Below are positions 12,301-26,500 of a DNA stretch of 64,000 bases, one piece after another. The notes beneath the pieces are model-generated. The model was not told the origin of the DNA and did no database searches. It worked only from the letters and a program-made list of their open reading frames with translations. The stretch's first letter is position 1. Each line of letters starts with the position of its first letter. The translations under genes and the position numbers were made by a program. The stretch lies in the NCBI GenBank assembly GCA_961205875.1, contig OY540810.1:35526001-35590000 (forward strand). The letters run 5' to 3'. Origin of the DNA: Sialis fuliginosa (Eukaryota > Arthropoda > Insecta > Megaloptera > Sialidae).

Positions 12301-15300
12301 CAAAATTACAAAAACAGCAATAACGGGTAGATGCTAACAATAAGTTAAAAATGAAACAAGCAAAAGTGATTCAATAAAGTCGAGCATGAAAGTACGGCAA
12401 CTTCAGAATTAAAAATTAAGGGCAGAAACATTGCATCCAGGGATTGGTATATGTTGCATCTACGTATGTACATTGTACATATTGCTCTGAAGAATTTGCC
12501 CTTCCATTAAGACTACATTCAGTGCAATAGATATTAAGACCATTTATTAACGTAAAATGTGATCGAATTGAGATATTTCATTAACAATAAATTTTGATAA
12601 TAAAATTCGGTTTTTTTCACTTTTTTATCGCTGTAGAAAAATTGATTCATTCGGCTCGGTGTAGCCTAATTAGTACAGACAATGAAGGGATTTAAATAGA
12701 ACAAATAGTACCCATTATAGTACGTCTGTACACAAAAATCCCCATCCATAGGCCTTCTAGAAAAAAAATTACAAGCCAAATAAAGATAACCAAGACGTGC
12801 CTTGCATTAAAATTTTCAAAAATATTTGCTTTACAATCTATATCTTTATGTTACAATTAGTATCGAAATAAGATCTCTGTTTTTTACGCTTCGGTAAGCT
12901 TCCGTGTTTGTGAACTGATCAATGAATACTTTAATTAGTTAATTAGTTCGCAAGATTGCACAGCTCTGTAGTTATCTTGGGATTATCTAGAATCTAGACA
13001 TTGTAAACCCAGTTAAATAATTTATTGGAAATTGGAACCAATGAAAGTTTAATTAATTGATTGTCACTAAAAACACGCATGCTAAACATTAAACCGAATT
13101 TTACACCTAGAGATACTCCAGTAAGAGTTATGACAACGTCGCGATTTTTAGCCAAACCGGTGGTAACGAGATTTATGCAAAAATTAATTTATGTATTATT
13201 TTTAGCTAGCATAAAAAATAAAAATAAAATTAAACATATTGTAGTATATTTGATAGATATATTGATTGATAAAATAAGAAAATACGGCTGTCAGTGAGAC
13301 TTGTCTACTATAATCAATCAGAAATCAATTCAGGCTGTCAGAACTCTTATTATGAGTATCTCTAGTTGGATACTGTATGGTCGAATATTGTTAATTTATA
13401 ACAAAAGCAAAAATATTGTATTTTTTGCTACCCGTCGCAATTATTTGTAGTTACGCCACTGTTTTAAGTAAATTATTTTCATCATGTTCGTAAAACTGTT
13501 TTACTATTTGATTTAATCCTATTAAAAACTCTCAGAAGTTGTGGGAAGATTACAACGAATGACGTTGTTAATTAAGAAATATTATTTTAACTAATTAGTG
13601 GAAATTCGTTTATAAACATTTTTTTCTTATTTATGTGAGAAAATTTTTAAAATGTCTATTACAAAATATTTGTTAAAAAAAAAAAAATTAATTTATTGTA
13701 TATTTCTGAAATAAATAAATGTGATTTATAAATTCATGATAAAAATTGTGTACATCCAAAAATGCATCCATATTTTTAATTTCTTTTTTAGTCAAATTAT
13801 AAAAGAACGCATCACAGTAGTACAATTGACTATAACTCTATGAGGAATCATATAAAGAGGCATATTTACATAAACTTTTTTTTTATTTTTAATCGTAGAA
13901 CAAGAATATTTTATATCCGTATAATAAGTCAAATTCTGCAATACTACATATATTTACTATCGTTTTTCTTGTAAACGGTTGATCTTATGACAAATTAACA
14001 AAGTGTGTATTTTTTGCCATATTATCTAACAAAAGCGCAAAACTCAAGAAAAAAAAAATATATACTAAATAAAAATCAAAAGATTCTCCAGATATTAAAT
14101 AAAAACTTGGCGGATCTGTAACTCCTTCACAAAGATTTTGCGGACACATGTTCTTATGAACTTTTTTGCTTGAAATATTTTTCTCGATCAACTGCTCAAA
14201 TTTGTTCCACTTGATATGACTCATCCTGTATAATGAAAAATAGTTATAGAAATAGTGAAATTACACATAATATTATGTATTTGTATATGGTATATATATC
14301 GACACTGGTACTAGGTTAGGTATGAAATATTGATTTTACTATTTAGTATCGCACAAACATTTCTCTGTTCGCACAATACTCACGTGTTCTACTTTCTAAA
14401 TGCAAAAATGCATTTATTATCATTTATGTATATTCAATTAATATCATTATTTTTGTACTATTTTATTGATTTCTAATTTTATGGAAGGAAAATGAATTAA
14501 AACATATATTATGCAAAATACATGCAAAATTATTAATTGCTTCTTTATTTCATATGTTAATTAAGCATTATATTTTTTAAAGATATAACCTTCGATAGTT
14601 GATAGAAAGGTTGTTTTTTAGTAAGGTGCTTCTGATTTATTTAATTGATTAAAATATTTATTGTTGACATGAAATTCGATTGTTACAAATAATCAACATA
14701 TATCGTAATATTTAGTTTAATATTTCAAGGTGATTATAATATATTGAGTAATGATAAATAACTATCAAATTTTAATATAACACGATTTTTAAATTTTATT
14801 AATTAACAAATAGTTAGTTAAAACGTTTACATAGATAAATGCTTGTACAATCGAATTTTCAAGGATAAAAGGTATCATTCAAATATTTAATATTAGATTT
14901 TCCTGATTAAATCTACAACAAGCCTTTATAATTAACATTGTAGTTCACAAGAAAATATGTCCTTACAATTTAATAACCGGATTAAATGAAAATCTGACGG
15001 CACAATTTCAGGTAAAAATGATGGATTATACCTACAAAGTCTTTGTTTTCACCATGATAATAATTAAGTGTGACATGCCTAGAATACATTTTAGAGTCTG
15101 CCATTTCCAAAACTACCCTTAATTATTTAAACTCAATCAATCAAATACGACAACTTATTTTTATAAAGATACGTACTCGTATAATATACTCATATAATAT
15201 CAGTATATTGTATTTCAATGTATAGGTTTCAAATCGTTCGGTTCTATATGAAAACGCTGCAATGCGAAAAAATTTTAAAATATTTATTTTTCTATATTTT

Positions 15301-17214
15301 CACTTGTTAATTATTTCATCGTGATCCTGAAGTTTCATCACTGTCAAAAAAGGTAACACACTTATATCTTACATTTGGCGCATTCATATTTTGCTATTAT
15401 ACAATGTCTGTCACATATTTTGTTTGTGCAGTTTATTATAAAATATATTTTGATAAAAATGTTAAATATTAGAAAATTAATGCTTACAATTAGTTCATTT
15501 TGAATAAATCTTTTTAGTGAACGAATAGACTCGCTCGAGTCAATATTTCGAAAAAGTTTCGTTCTTTTTACAAAAAAAATTTTCTTCAGTCACTACGTAA
15601 AAAAAAATTATTTCAATTTCAGCATATTTTTCTTTAATGTTATTCAAGAACTCTCTGAACTAGTCTGAACAATTAAAAGAACAAAAACGAATCTTTTTAC
15701 AGAATTTATTCAAGGACTCAAGCTGTTAAAAAGACTATTTTTTCCATTTATCTATTTAGGTACTTTCTACTATTATTCTAAATCCCTAATAATTTATAAA
15801 AGCGAAAGCCCAACTAACTGTGTCTCGATTACGAGTAAATCCGCATACTATGAAAGTAAAAAATTGTAGCTACTAACTGGGCTTCGTATACATATGTATG
15901 TCGGTAATATCTAGTTTGTAATAAATAAAATTAATTAACGTAAATTGAATTATTTCGTTGCAAAATTATTATTGCACTTTAACAAGCGCGGCAAATGCGT
16001 AAAAACAACTTTTCATATTTAAAATAAGTACAAATATTTCCTCGTGCTAAATACACCAAAGGTAGTTAATTATTGAACAATTTAAATATGATGAATTGTC
16101 TAGCATTGGTTAACCATTTAATTTTTATACAATTTTACTAAAAAATATTGGTTCGAAATTTTTCTTAAGACGCACCTGATTATTTTTTCGTATATTTTTA
16201 ATTTTTTGACAATTGTAATCTAAATCTAAATTTATGCAAATGTCAAAATGACATTTAATATGTCAAAGTAAATATCAATTTAAAAAAACAAACGACGATT
16301 TTTTTAAAGCAAATTGAGATAAATCTTTCTAAGTAAATATTTTATAACAAACGTTATAGACCTATCTTATAGGAAATTGAATGCACTATAAAAAAAATTC
16401 TATAAAGTTTTCACGTAACATGTGTCGTTCTTGAGATATCTTGAAATAATAAATATTTTGGGATGTCACCCTCCCCTTTACACACGATTTTGAAATGGGA
16501 CCGTCCTCAAGCCAGACCTAACCATCTAACCAAGTTTCATTAATATCAGTTCAGTGGTTCTTGACAAACAGACACGGGACCCACGGGACGAAAAGTGTTT
16601 GTCTTGATCTGAAACGGAAAGATCAATTTAAAAATTTGAAATCGGAGAACAATTTTTTTGTCTCATTTTAAAACGATAACAAAGCTTCTTGTATTCGATA
16701 TTGCGAGGAAGTAAAATAAAAATAACGATTGGAAATGCATGAAAATATATAAATAAATATTAGATAAAAACACCTTAATATTTCATAATATATATTGGGC
16801 TCCTCATTAGAATCGTATGAAATATCCTATTGAAAAGATTTGATAGAATATTCTTGGAATCTGTTGAATTCTAATAGACTCATTCCCAATCCAACAGCTT
16901 TTAATCAAAAACAATCAATTAGTCTATTGGTCGCTTTGGTTTTTCTATCGGATTTTCCAATAGGAAATAAAGTAAATCTCATTTGTAACAAGATACACAA
17001 CCTAAAAGATATACAAACAAACATAAACCGTTCAAATATTTATAGACTAGAAATAAAGAAGATAATTTGGTTGATACATGTTTGATTTAAAGTCCTTTGC
17101 AGTAAATATAGATCATGTTGTATAAACAAACACGGTTCGCAACGTATTTACCGTATTTACATTAAACATTACCGAAGCTTACACACAAACATAAAACACA
17201 ATTCGATGTATCTA
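9328..17214. other. intergenic region between yellow-family gene and vari
   Basis: This is nearly 8 kb of AT-rich DNA without a recognisable exon. It holds an inverted pair around 10957-11068 (GGTTAGTTAATCGTCC against GACGATTAACTAATCG), a GAGAC/GTCTC-rich repeat at about 11140-11480, a lone hAT-like right end (GTTACGCCACTG) near 13452-13463, and a dispersed-repeat tail near 16420-16600. The short open frames here have no family resemblance that I can see. Confidence 0.5.
11140..11480. repeat. GAGACGAG-rich repeat
   Basis: Clusters of GAGACGAGA and its complement TCTCGTCTC recur through this stretch and end in CTCGTCTCGTCTCGTCTATT. Similar GAGAC/GTCTC wording occurs near 24395-24460 and 33160-33195, so it is probably an interspersed repeat family. 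It has no coding potential. Confidence 0.5.
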
Positions 17215-17570
17215 TTTTACGATAGACGACGCCGACAAGCGTCGTTTGTCACTATGGAAACCGTATATCTGCGTCAACTCAGCAAAGGAGATGATTTTAC
17301 GTATGTTGTATATAGCCGGCATTAGCTCGTCGCTGAATCTAAGTAGGCGTTTGAACGGCCAACAGTGCGCGCCATCGCGCGTGATCACCACGCACTAACC
17401 GGCGAGAACTCGAATAAAGTTATTTCAACGTATATACGTCAGTTGTTCAGAGATCGTAGTCACCTTTGACTGCTGCAATAATGCACAAACGCCACAAAAC
17501 AATAGTCAAGTGTCGCTGCAGTTAGTGAGTGATTTGTGAACTATATTTTAAAACAACTGGAGCATTCGAT
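17215..17570 (+). promoter_or_regulatory. CpG-richer promoter / 5' UTR region of vari
   Basis: Base composition changes sharply from AT-rich to CpG-containing (for example GACGACGCCGACAAGCGTCG and GCGCGCCATCGCGCG) for about 350 bp just before the vari start codon. This is where a promoter and 5' UTR are expected. The exact transcription start is not determined; TCAGTT near 17439 could be an initiator. Confidence 0.5.
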
Positions 17571-20500
17571 ATGGTGTTATTCAACAAGCAGGAAGCGCAA
17601 GAGAGAAGGGAGTTATTGGCCAGCATGGATAAAATGACGTTAGACAGGTTGGCTGAAGACAATGGTAAGTGAGTGGCCGGCTAAATGTTGTTGATAACAC
17701 GTTGGAATACCGGTTCAGGTAGAAGCAATCAGATTCACGCCGCGACCACAGGTTCTTAACGTTTTTTATGATATTTAAATATTGTATAGTTTGTCTAGTC
17801 GTGAAGACATGAGAAGTTGGTTTATAAAATATTTTTTATTCAAACAATGTTTTATTGTATATTTTAAGAAGCAAGTGTTTAATTTATTTACAGTAAATTC
17901 TTTTGCATTGTATATATTCTGTTAAACTGTTAAACAAATAAATTCAACTTTTATTTACTAAAGATACGTTTGCGCTATACTTATTTATTTAATTATAGAC
18001 ACCTGCTTAGTTAAACTTAAGTACATATATCTTTAGCAGCATAAGGTATCCAGAAAAAAACGATTTACTCCATAAAAAATCAACAAAAATTGAGTTAATG
18101 GATTAGATTTTTGAACAGTTTGTATAAATACTACAAAATATTGCATTAACTATAATACTTTAAACAAACAATGTTTAAATATAATTTTTGACTTATATAT
18201 TATATATACCTACTTCAGTAGCGCCGGAATCAATTTTTTTCTGGGGGGAGGGCAGTACGAACCTCAAAAATTAAGGTGGCTTAACTTTACTTGGCGTTCT
18301 TAAAATTCAAAATTGAAAAATATAAATACAGTGGAACCTCGTTAGTACGTTTTTAAAGGGACTGGGGAACACGTGCTTACGAGAAAAACATCCTAACGAA
18401 ATATTTTAACATGGAATCTTATGAAAGAATGCCGGGACCTAAAAAAAGAAAAAAACGTACTAACGAGGTTTCACTGTACTCGCTTTTAATTTTTTTGTCT
18501 CTGACTAGACTCGTGGTTACATTATATAATTTATTTGTGAACTTTAACACCAGTTTATAAAAATTATAGAATTTTTAAGAGTAAAAAAATTACCGAAAAC
18601 AGATTTTATAATTGCACGTCGCTTCAAACCCACCCTAAAAACAGGATCCAAATTTTGAGGGGGCAAAAAGTAGTCATTTCCCCCCTACTGAAAATTTTGG
18701 GGGGCTATTGCCCCCCCTCCTCCGGCTCCAGTGCCACTGACCTACATAAAAATAAATCATATTTTATGATTTATTTAGATATAGATATTACAAAATCAAA
18801 TGTAATTAGTAACCTATAAAGGCGTCATAAAATCGTTAGTCGAAGACGTTATATTTAGCAAAAAGTTAAACTTACATACTCATCAAATTGGACTAATGTA
18901 AATACATATTTATGTATATACAATACATGTCTACGTCACGTAGTATCGATATATGTATTGTATACACATTGAAGTCGTTAAAGTTAACTGAGTTGTGATG
19001 ATTGTTTATACTTCGAGAATACCTATCGTATTGTAACATATTGTCTACCAGAGTACCAAGAATCTGGTGTATAATAATTAAAATCCAGGCACGTAGCCAA
19101 AGCAGAAGACGAGAAGTAGGATGTAATCACTCATACAAGATTTGCATCTGCGAAAACAGAGGGGCAAACATTAAAATTGATAGGGAAGAGTTTTTTGGAA
19201 AAATATTGGCTTTGAAGGAATTATTTTTTAATACAAATTTGTTTCTGGTTATGGTATTTTTAAACTTATTGTTAGTTAGATAAGGAGGTTAACCCAATAA
19301 AACCCGTTTATTTACTACATATATTATTCAATGTTCCAAATTATATTCTGAGAAGAAAATAATATAATAGACCGGGAGCTGGAAGGAAGTGAGTGGACAT
19401 AATATGACAACCGGCAACTATGTTTAGATTCGTATACCTGAGACCTCAAAGAACTTAAAAAGTCAAGGTGCCAGTCGGTACTTGGATGCAATTTTTTTTA
19501 AAGCGCGAAAAGGCCCTACAAAAGAAAAAAAATGTTTTTTAAATCAAACTTTTTTTGTATCAACATTTGATCTTTCCGCTTAAAAAAGGTCCTTACACTC
19601 ATAACTGTAACTCTACTCATTTATTTGTTATAATTTTTTTAAAGTTCATAAAACTTTGAATTTGGGTGTTTTCAATCATGAAAATGTGCACTTTAAAACT
19701 AATATTATCATATTTAAAAAAAATATTTATAATCTTCAAACGAATGTTAACAATATGGTATACTTCATTTTAAGATTATTACCGGCACCCACCTTTATTT
19801 TAATTAACAACTAAGCGCGTTTCTCTACTCTGTGAGGGCAATTAACACAGGGCAATATGAGCGCGCAGAGTAGAAAAACGCACATAGTTGTTAATTAAAA
19901 TAAAGGTGGGTGCCGGTAATAATTTAAAAATTTTATAGAGAATTAAACTTCTTACAAAAAAGATCCTGAGTGCTCAATTCATAGATCCAGTATTTTTAAT
20001 GATATGTTCGTTTAAACATTATCATAAAATTGTAATTTTTTTTAAATCCGACATATCTTTAAAAATACTGGATCTATCAATTAAGCACTCAAAATCTATT
20101 TTGTAGGAAATTTAAATCCCTACAAAATATTGCTGTGAGAAATAAAGAAAAAAATGAAGGAGCTATTCACGCACAAGTAAAAAAGTAAGTTTTCCCATGT
20201 TAATCAAATTGGAAAAAGACTCGGTTTGCGCCGTTTATAGGTTTTTTCTACAAGTCTGAAATTTTGGAGAAAATTTTCTTTAAATCCATAGCTAATAAGT
20301 AGGTATGTGATTACTTATTGTTAGTTATGTGAAAGGATAAATACGATACTTTCGGAGAAACTAAGTATATTCTTTCAATATCTCAATTTGACTATGATTT
20401 TTGACAGCTTTTTAGTGTTTGTTCTGTTGTTGACATCTTTTTACTGTAAAATTGGTTTAATATTGTGGATGCGCCATTAATGGGAAAATTTCATCTGAAT

Positions 20501-23500
20501 GTTGATTGTGAAAAAGATTCATTGAATGTTTTACTATGAAATAATATTAAGATACATATGTATTATTCAATACATGGTAAGAGAAAATCCTGCTGACATC
20601 AACGTAAGATAATTATACTTAAATGAATTAATTACAGTCGTTAATTAACAAATAATGCTAGGTTGTATCACATAATCCACAATCAATAACTATCCAAATA
20701 TATTTACAATAAAAATACAAAACAGCAAGAAGGTGTTTTTTTGACAAAAAGCAAAAAAAAAACCTATTGTACCTATATACATTTTAAGATTTTTAAAAAC
20801 ACCTTGTTAGTGTTTTGTCTATTTGGTGTAAACGAACTATTAGCAATCATTTTATTTTATGACGTAGGTACATATGTAAAAATCAAATACACACGATTTT
20901 CAATTTATAAACTCCTGACGTCGTAAAAGAAAACTGTTATATAAATACATTTTATAAATATTTATGTAAGAAATCCTTTGATGTATGTACATACATCACA
21001 TTTTAATAGGACAATTCAGTGTTTACAGATGTTTTTTATGGTCTAACTAAATGAGCAATATTTTGAGTTCTGCGAAAATGTAAATATCCAACTGAACTTT
21101 TATCTTTATGATCCTTGCGCAACTTTTCGTCTGGAACATTCGATCGATAAGATAACACAAAAGGAACAAGAAGAAATATAAATTATTGTCAACTAAAGCA
21201 GAAAATACATTTATGTCCAAGAGAGGGAAATAAATTTCTTTCAAGTTTGACAGAATTTATAGTGGTTCGGACATACATATGGGGCATTCTATGTTTACAT
21301 ATATGTATGTATATAGCCACCCATGACATCGATTTTGTTGCACATTTCTTTACTACATGTATTACCTAAAAAATCTTTACGTATTTTTTCTTTTCGTTTT
21401 ATTTCAAAGTATTTTTGTTTAAAAAAAACTTTAATTGCACGAAATTAATTATACAAAAGTGAGGTACTAATCTTATTATTCTCGATTCCCATTTTTTCTT
21501 GACCATTAAGTACCAGCTACACAGAGAAAAATATTTCATAATAATCGATTAATTTTTAAAGAAATATTACTATTTGATTCAGTATTCTTAAAAAGGGAGA
21601 CAATTTTGCAATTCTTCCATATTAATGATAATATAGATTGTAAAGGATCTGGTGATTATTTGAATTGAAAATTTCGGACTAGTACTGTTCTTCTTCTTAC
21701 CAATTCAATCGCAGTTTTTGTTCATAACCAGAATTAAAGGTCGTACAAATTTATATTCATATTCAAGTCATGTTTATATTTAAACTTTATTATTTCATAT
21801 GTATATTTAAAGAGACTGCATTTTTATCATTTCAGAAGCATTTTAAGGATAAAAAACATTATATTTGAAAGAAGGAATATAAGTTATTCAGAATTCACAA
21901 AGCTACTAACTCCACTGTTTATTTAATTTTTCTAATTTTAATTAGGTTAGAAAATAAAATATTTGCGACAAAAATGGTCAATTTTTAATTTCAACTTATT
22001 TATTTAGTTTACAAATTCTTGTTTATAAAAATTTTGATTTCCAAATGGCCTAATGTCATAATCTACTTTTATTACTTATAACTGTTATAACTAATGACAT
22101 TTAAATGCACTGAATTTCAAAATAAAGTGTTTATGTGTGACAAAAAATTTAATTGCATTACCGTTGGGCGTAATGAACAAAAGAGCGGATCTCATTCAAG
22201 ATTAATTAAATTTATTAAGATGTAAAAAAAGATTCATTATTTTTAATAATGACCATAATAAAACTGCTATATTCTATAAACTAAAAAAATAGAAAAAACT
22301 TTCATCACGTTTCTAACAACAAAAATAACAACTGTATGTATCATTCTTACATGTTAGCAAAATGTACATTTTATATTTGCCAGCATCGCGGAATAGAAAG
22401 TGCTTTCACTAACAATATAAACTCAAGTAGGTACTTACATTCGATACTAATGCGTAAATTACATACATACCATTACTTGACATGAATCAAGGTTTTAATA
22501 CACAGTAAAATTATTAAAAATCCCATAATTACTTAACACTGAAAGTGAATTTAATTATTATTACTACATTGGCAGTGAATTTAATAATTATGTTTATTAA
22601 AAGATGCGCTTATTTATTTAATTTCAATGTCATATTTGTACATTCAACAGCTCTGGTAAAAGACGATTGACCGTCCTCCTTTCAGGGTATTTTTAAAGGA
22701 CTTAAAAAAAGGAGGAGGTTCTTAATTCACTCAATACATCTATTTTTGTATGTTCGGGCATAACTCCGACAAATATGCACCAATTTTGACGATTCTTTTT
22801 GTTTGAAAAAATATACTCCCGAGGTGGTTCCATATAAGAATAGAAATAGAATTTGACCATATACTTAAAAAAGGAAGGAGGTTTCAATTCAGCTGTATAT
22901 ATTTGTTTATCTATTTTCAGACATAACTTCGGTAAATACCTATTTGGTTCATTTTTTGTTTGTTTAAAAGATTATACTCTCGAGGTAGCCCCATATAAAT
23001 TTTATCAGTATCTGATCATTGGCTTCGAAGATATATGCCACTCAAAAAGGAAAAATAAAAAACTTAAAAGTATACCTAATAATTAATTTGAACAGTTTTT
23101 GAAGTCGATACCAAGCCAATAAAAAAAACGTTTTTTTGCAAAACATTTTTATTAAAAGAGCAGACCCAGTTAAAATTTTGAAAAAATACATTTTTTTGCA
23201 TTTTCTCAAAGTAGAAATTTTCAAAAGTATTCTCTGAAAATTTCAGAGAAATGTCCTGTCCATAGACGATTCAGTGTAAGTTCCATAATAAATTTTTTAT
23301 CTGCATGCAAATCTCAAAACTTTAAACGCGTTTTTCTCGAAACCACGATTATTATTTTTTTATAGCCGAAAATGCGAGTGAAATTTTAGTCGAATAAAGA
23401 ACTTTGAATTTCAATATCCGCCATTTTGTGAAAATTCAAAATTTTTCAAATCCCTTCGTTCATCCGGAGCATTATGTCATTAGCTAATGATCCATTTTTT

Positions 23501-26500
23501 TTTTTTTTTTTTTTATTTCAGATGATCTAGTGACGAGCAGCAGTGATCACGGCAAAAAACATTTTTTTTCCCCTCCAAATTTGCTGTATCTCACTTATTT
23601 TTTAATATTTTGCCATAAAAAAATTACAATATTTTCTGTAAATACATATCTTTCATGTGGAAAAACATTTGTTATTAATTATTTTAATGAAACTACTGAC
23701 AATCTGACAATATTCTCTCAACTCAAAAATATTTAAATTCCACCTGTTACTTTATATTATGTAAGATTTACATAAGTACACGTATTGAATAGTAAGTAAT
23801 GTGAATTATTTTTTTTCAGCGGCTTTCAACCATGTTCGAGAGAACATAGATCAACTTAACGGTAAAGCTGGAGCCAACGACACAGATCTCATATTCCTCA
23901 AAGGGCTTATGGACAGCCCTGCCATGAAATCTCTAATTAAGGTAAATATCAATACATAAACATATTTAATTAATTCATTATTAAAACCTTTCATAATACT
24001 GGGTACCCAGATAACTTTTCCAATATGAAGATATCAGTATCTATAAGGAATACAGATTTAGTTAAATGAGATGAATTATTAAAAGGAAAGGGTGAGTATT
24101 ACTACCTTAAAAAATTGAAAAATTCAATGCTCAAAATAAAATTAATTTCTTTAAATAGTCATAACCTTTTTTGCCAAAGTGGATAGGAACTTATTATTAT
24201 TTTAATTCATCTTCAATTCAATAATTAAAGTAAAACATATAAAATCCGTTTATCCCTTTAGTTCCCAGAGGCCTACAAATATGCAATAAAGTTATTTGAA
24301 AATTTTATTTTGCCTATAGAATTAATTTTGAACCTGAAAGGGTTATATTTAAAAAAATAATTACATAAGAGTAAATTAAAAAATATAAAAAAAAGATCAC
24401 ACGAGACTGAGACTTTTCTTAATCTCGGTCACGTGTGAGACTGAGACAACTGAACCCTATAGTTTAACTCTGATATTTTTAAAAATATAAAAATGGAGCG
24501 ATTGGACATAAAATTAAATTTTCTAAAATTTCAAAAGAAATTATAAGTAAACTTTCATTATAAATAATTGTAATAAGAACTTTGGAATTTCATATATGCT
24601 CGTTTTCTTTGAAAAAATGGAGAAACTGAGATATGTAAGATTTTATTTATTTGTTAACTTAATTGAATTAATATTAACATTCACATTAACTAGTTTTACA
24701 CTAGCATTCTTTCACGATTATCTTTCTTTTAATAAAAAGCGACCGAAAAGGAAAACCAGCAGATAAAAAAACTAATGGAACATTTTTGTTCAAAGTGATA
24801 CAAGATTCTTCGAAAGGATAAACGTGTGTACGTCATCATTAGCCATTAACAAGGTTCGCCATTTATCCACGAACTGCCAGAAAACATAAATCAATAATGT
24901 AAAAAGCAAAACCTCTTTTATTTAAACTATTTCGGGTTGAAATGCGGAAAATAATAATTGTATTCAACTCTTGAATCCCCCCAGAATCAATATACTGAAA
25001 AAGCAGGTAGATGTAAATTAGATATTGTTTATTAACTAAAGTTAGTTGGGCATGCACATGATAGGGTTCCATAGTCATTCTCACTACGATTTATAAAAAA
25101 AGGCTTATTTCAAAATTTTTCATAAACTATTTTTGCTACAGTGTTTGTTATAATTTTCAGTGAAAGTACTAGTTAAAAGTTACATCCTGGATTTTTTTCA
25201 GATATTTTCATCGATAGTTTAGAAATTAGAGGGGGGACGCTCTGATAACCACATTGAAAAGCAAAAATATCGTGACTGAAGGATTAAAATTAAAAGGTCA
25301 TAAAACATTTTTGTTGCATTTTAGGAGACCTATCTAATGGGATAAGTAAGAAAAAAAATTGAATATACTACTTATCAGTCTATGGGAAGGGGGTCCAAAA
25401 ATCTTTTTTTTCAAAAAAAACTCATCATTTTTGTTCTTGGTTTATCTATCTACGTCCGTATACCAAATTTCATATAGGTACAAAATTTATATACACAGAC
25501 GGACGGACAGAGCGAAGCTATAAGGAACCCTAACAAAGAACATATCTCCAAATATCATAAAAATCACTTACTGACTGCGGTGTACAACTTTGAAAAATTA
25601 TTCTGATATTAGCACACGAACATGTGAGTTTTCCACAAAATTGCAACTTTCATTAATTAATAGCTAATTAGGATTTTGCGAAAAATAAGCAAGAACAAAA
25701 TCATCTTAAAATTGACCAATAACCCTAATCTACGGAAAAAATCCTATCGACCAACTTTAACATTTCGGAAACCTAACATTGCATACTCTAGAGTCCTGTA
25801 CTGCTGTAAGTACTAGATTCTAATTTACCTCTCCGAGCCTCAGCAAATAATCTTTTTGAGACATTGGGTCATCTACCGGGTCAATTAACAGGTTCACGGT
25901 GAATATTATTACTTATCACGTATGACACATGTTGCTGTAAAAGTATTATGAAACATACTCGGACAATTAACAGAGTGTTGATAATAAAATGTACTTGCTG
26001 TTAGTCTCTGTTAAATATTGTTTGTAATAAGCGTGTAGTTAGAAGATGTAGTAAAAATCTGAGATCGATATCATGGATTAAATCCAATTACTGTTTTTTT
26101 TTATAAAAAATGAATTTAAAAAAATCGGTTGTCTAAGGCCTAAGGCCATCCTTAACGTGATAACTGATATTTTATAAAACATATCAAGAGCTATTTCATG
26201 TAAAAAATTAGTACACTTTTTCTTAACTTTAGAAATTAGAGAAGGAGGGACACACTGATAACGATTTTAAAAGCAAATATATCTTGACTGAAGGATTAAA
26301 ATCAAAATATTCTAGGACATTTTTGTTGAGACACCCTACTTACTCAATGATGTAAAAAAATAGTACACTTTTCAGGTTATGGGAGGGAGGTTATATTATT
26401 CAGTACTTGTACTGAAGCACTTTTTTCTTTTTAACACGCTTTTATTAGCTTGAAACTTTGCAAACTTATGTAAGTCTGGTGACGCATGATGTGACAATAC

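Larger units (their letters stand above)
17665..23819. other. first intron of vari (6.2 kb), repeat-rich
   Basis: It contains a hAT-like element with a pogo-like MITE inside it (18216-18739), a TTAA-flanked palindrome (19774-19923), a second inverted repeat (19949-20107) and a tandem pair of 160-bp repeats (22702-23025). Otherwise it is plain AT-rich intron. A run-of-T plus CAG at about 23500-23520 looks like an acceptor, but what follows does not read as a vari exon. Confidence 0.55.

Noticed and set aside
13061..13297. 78-codon frame in the intergenic region
   Set aside because: No recognisable motif and the composition is that of the surrounding AT-rich DNA.
23521..23735. Possible vari exon after the T-run and CAG at 23520
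   Set aside because: The following frame ([14 protein letters not shown]...) is not like any L27 sequence, and the exon at 23820 joins exon 1 in phase without it.
23530..25084. Short hydrophobic open frames in vari introns
   Set aside because: AT-rich random frames lacking start context, domain or neighbouring exons.
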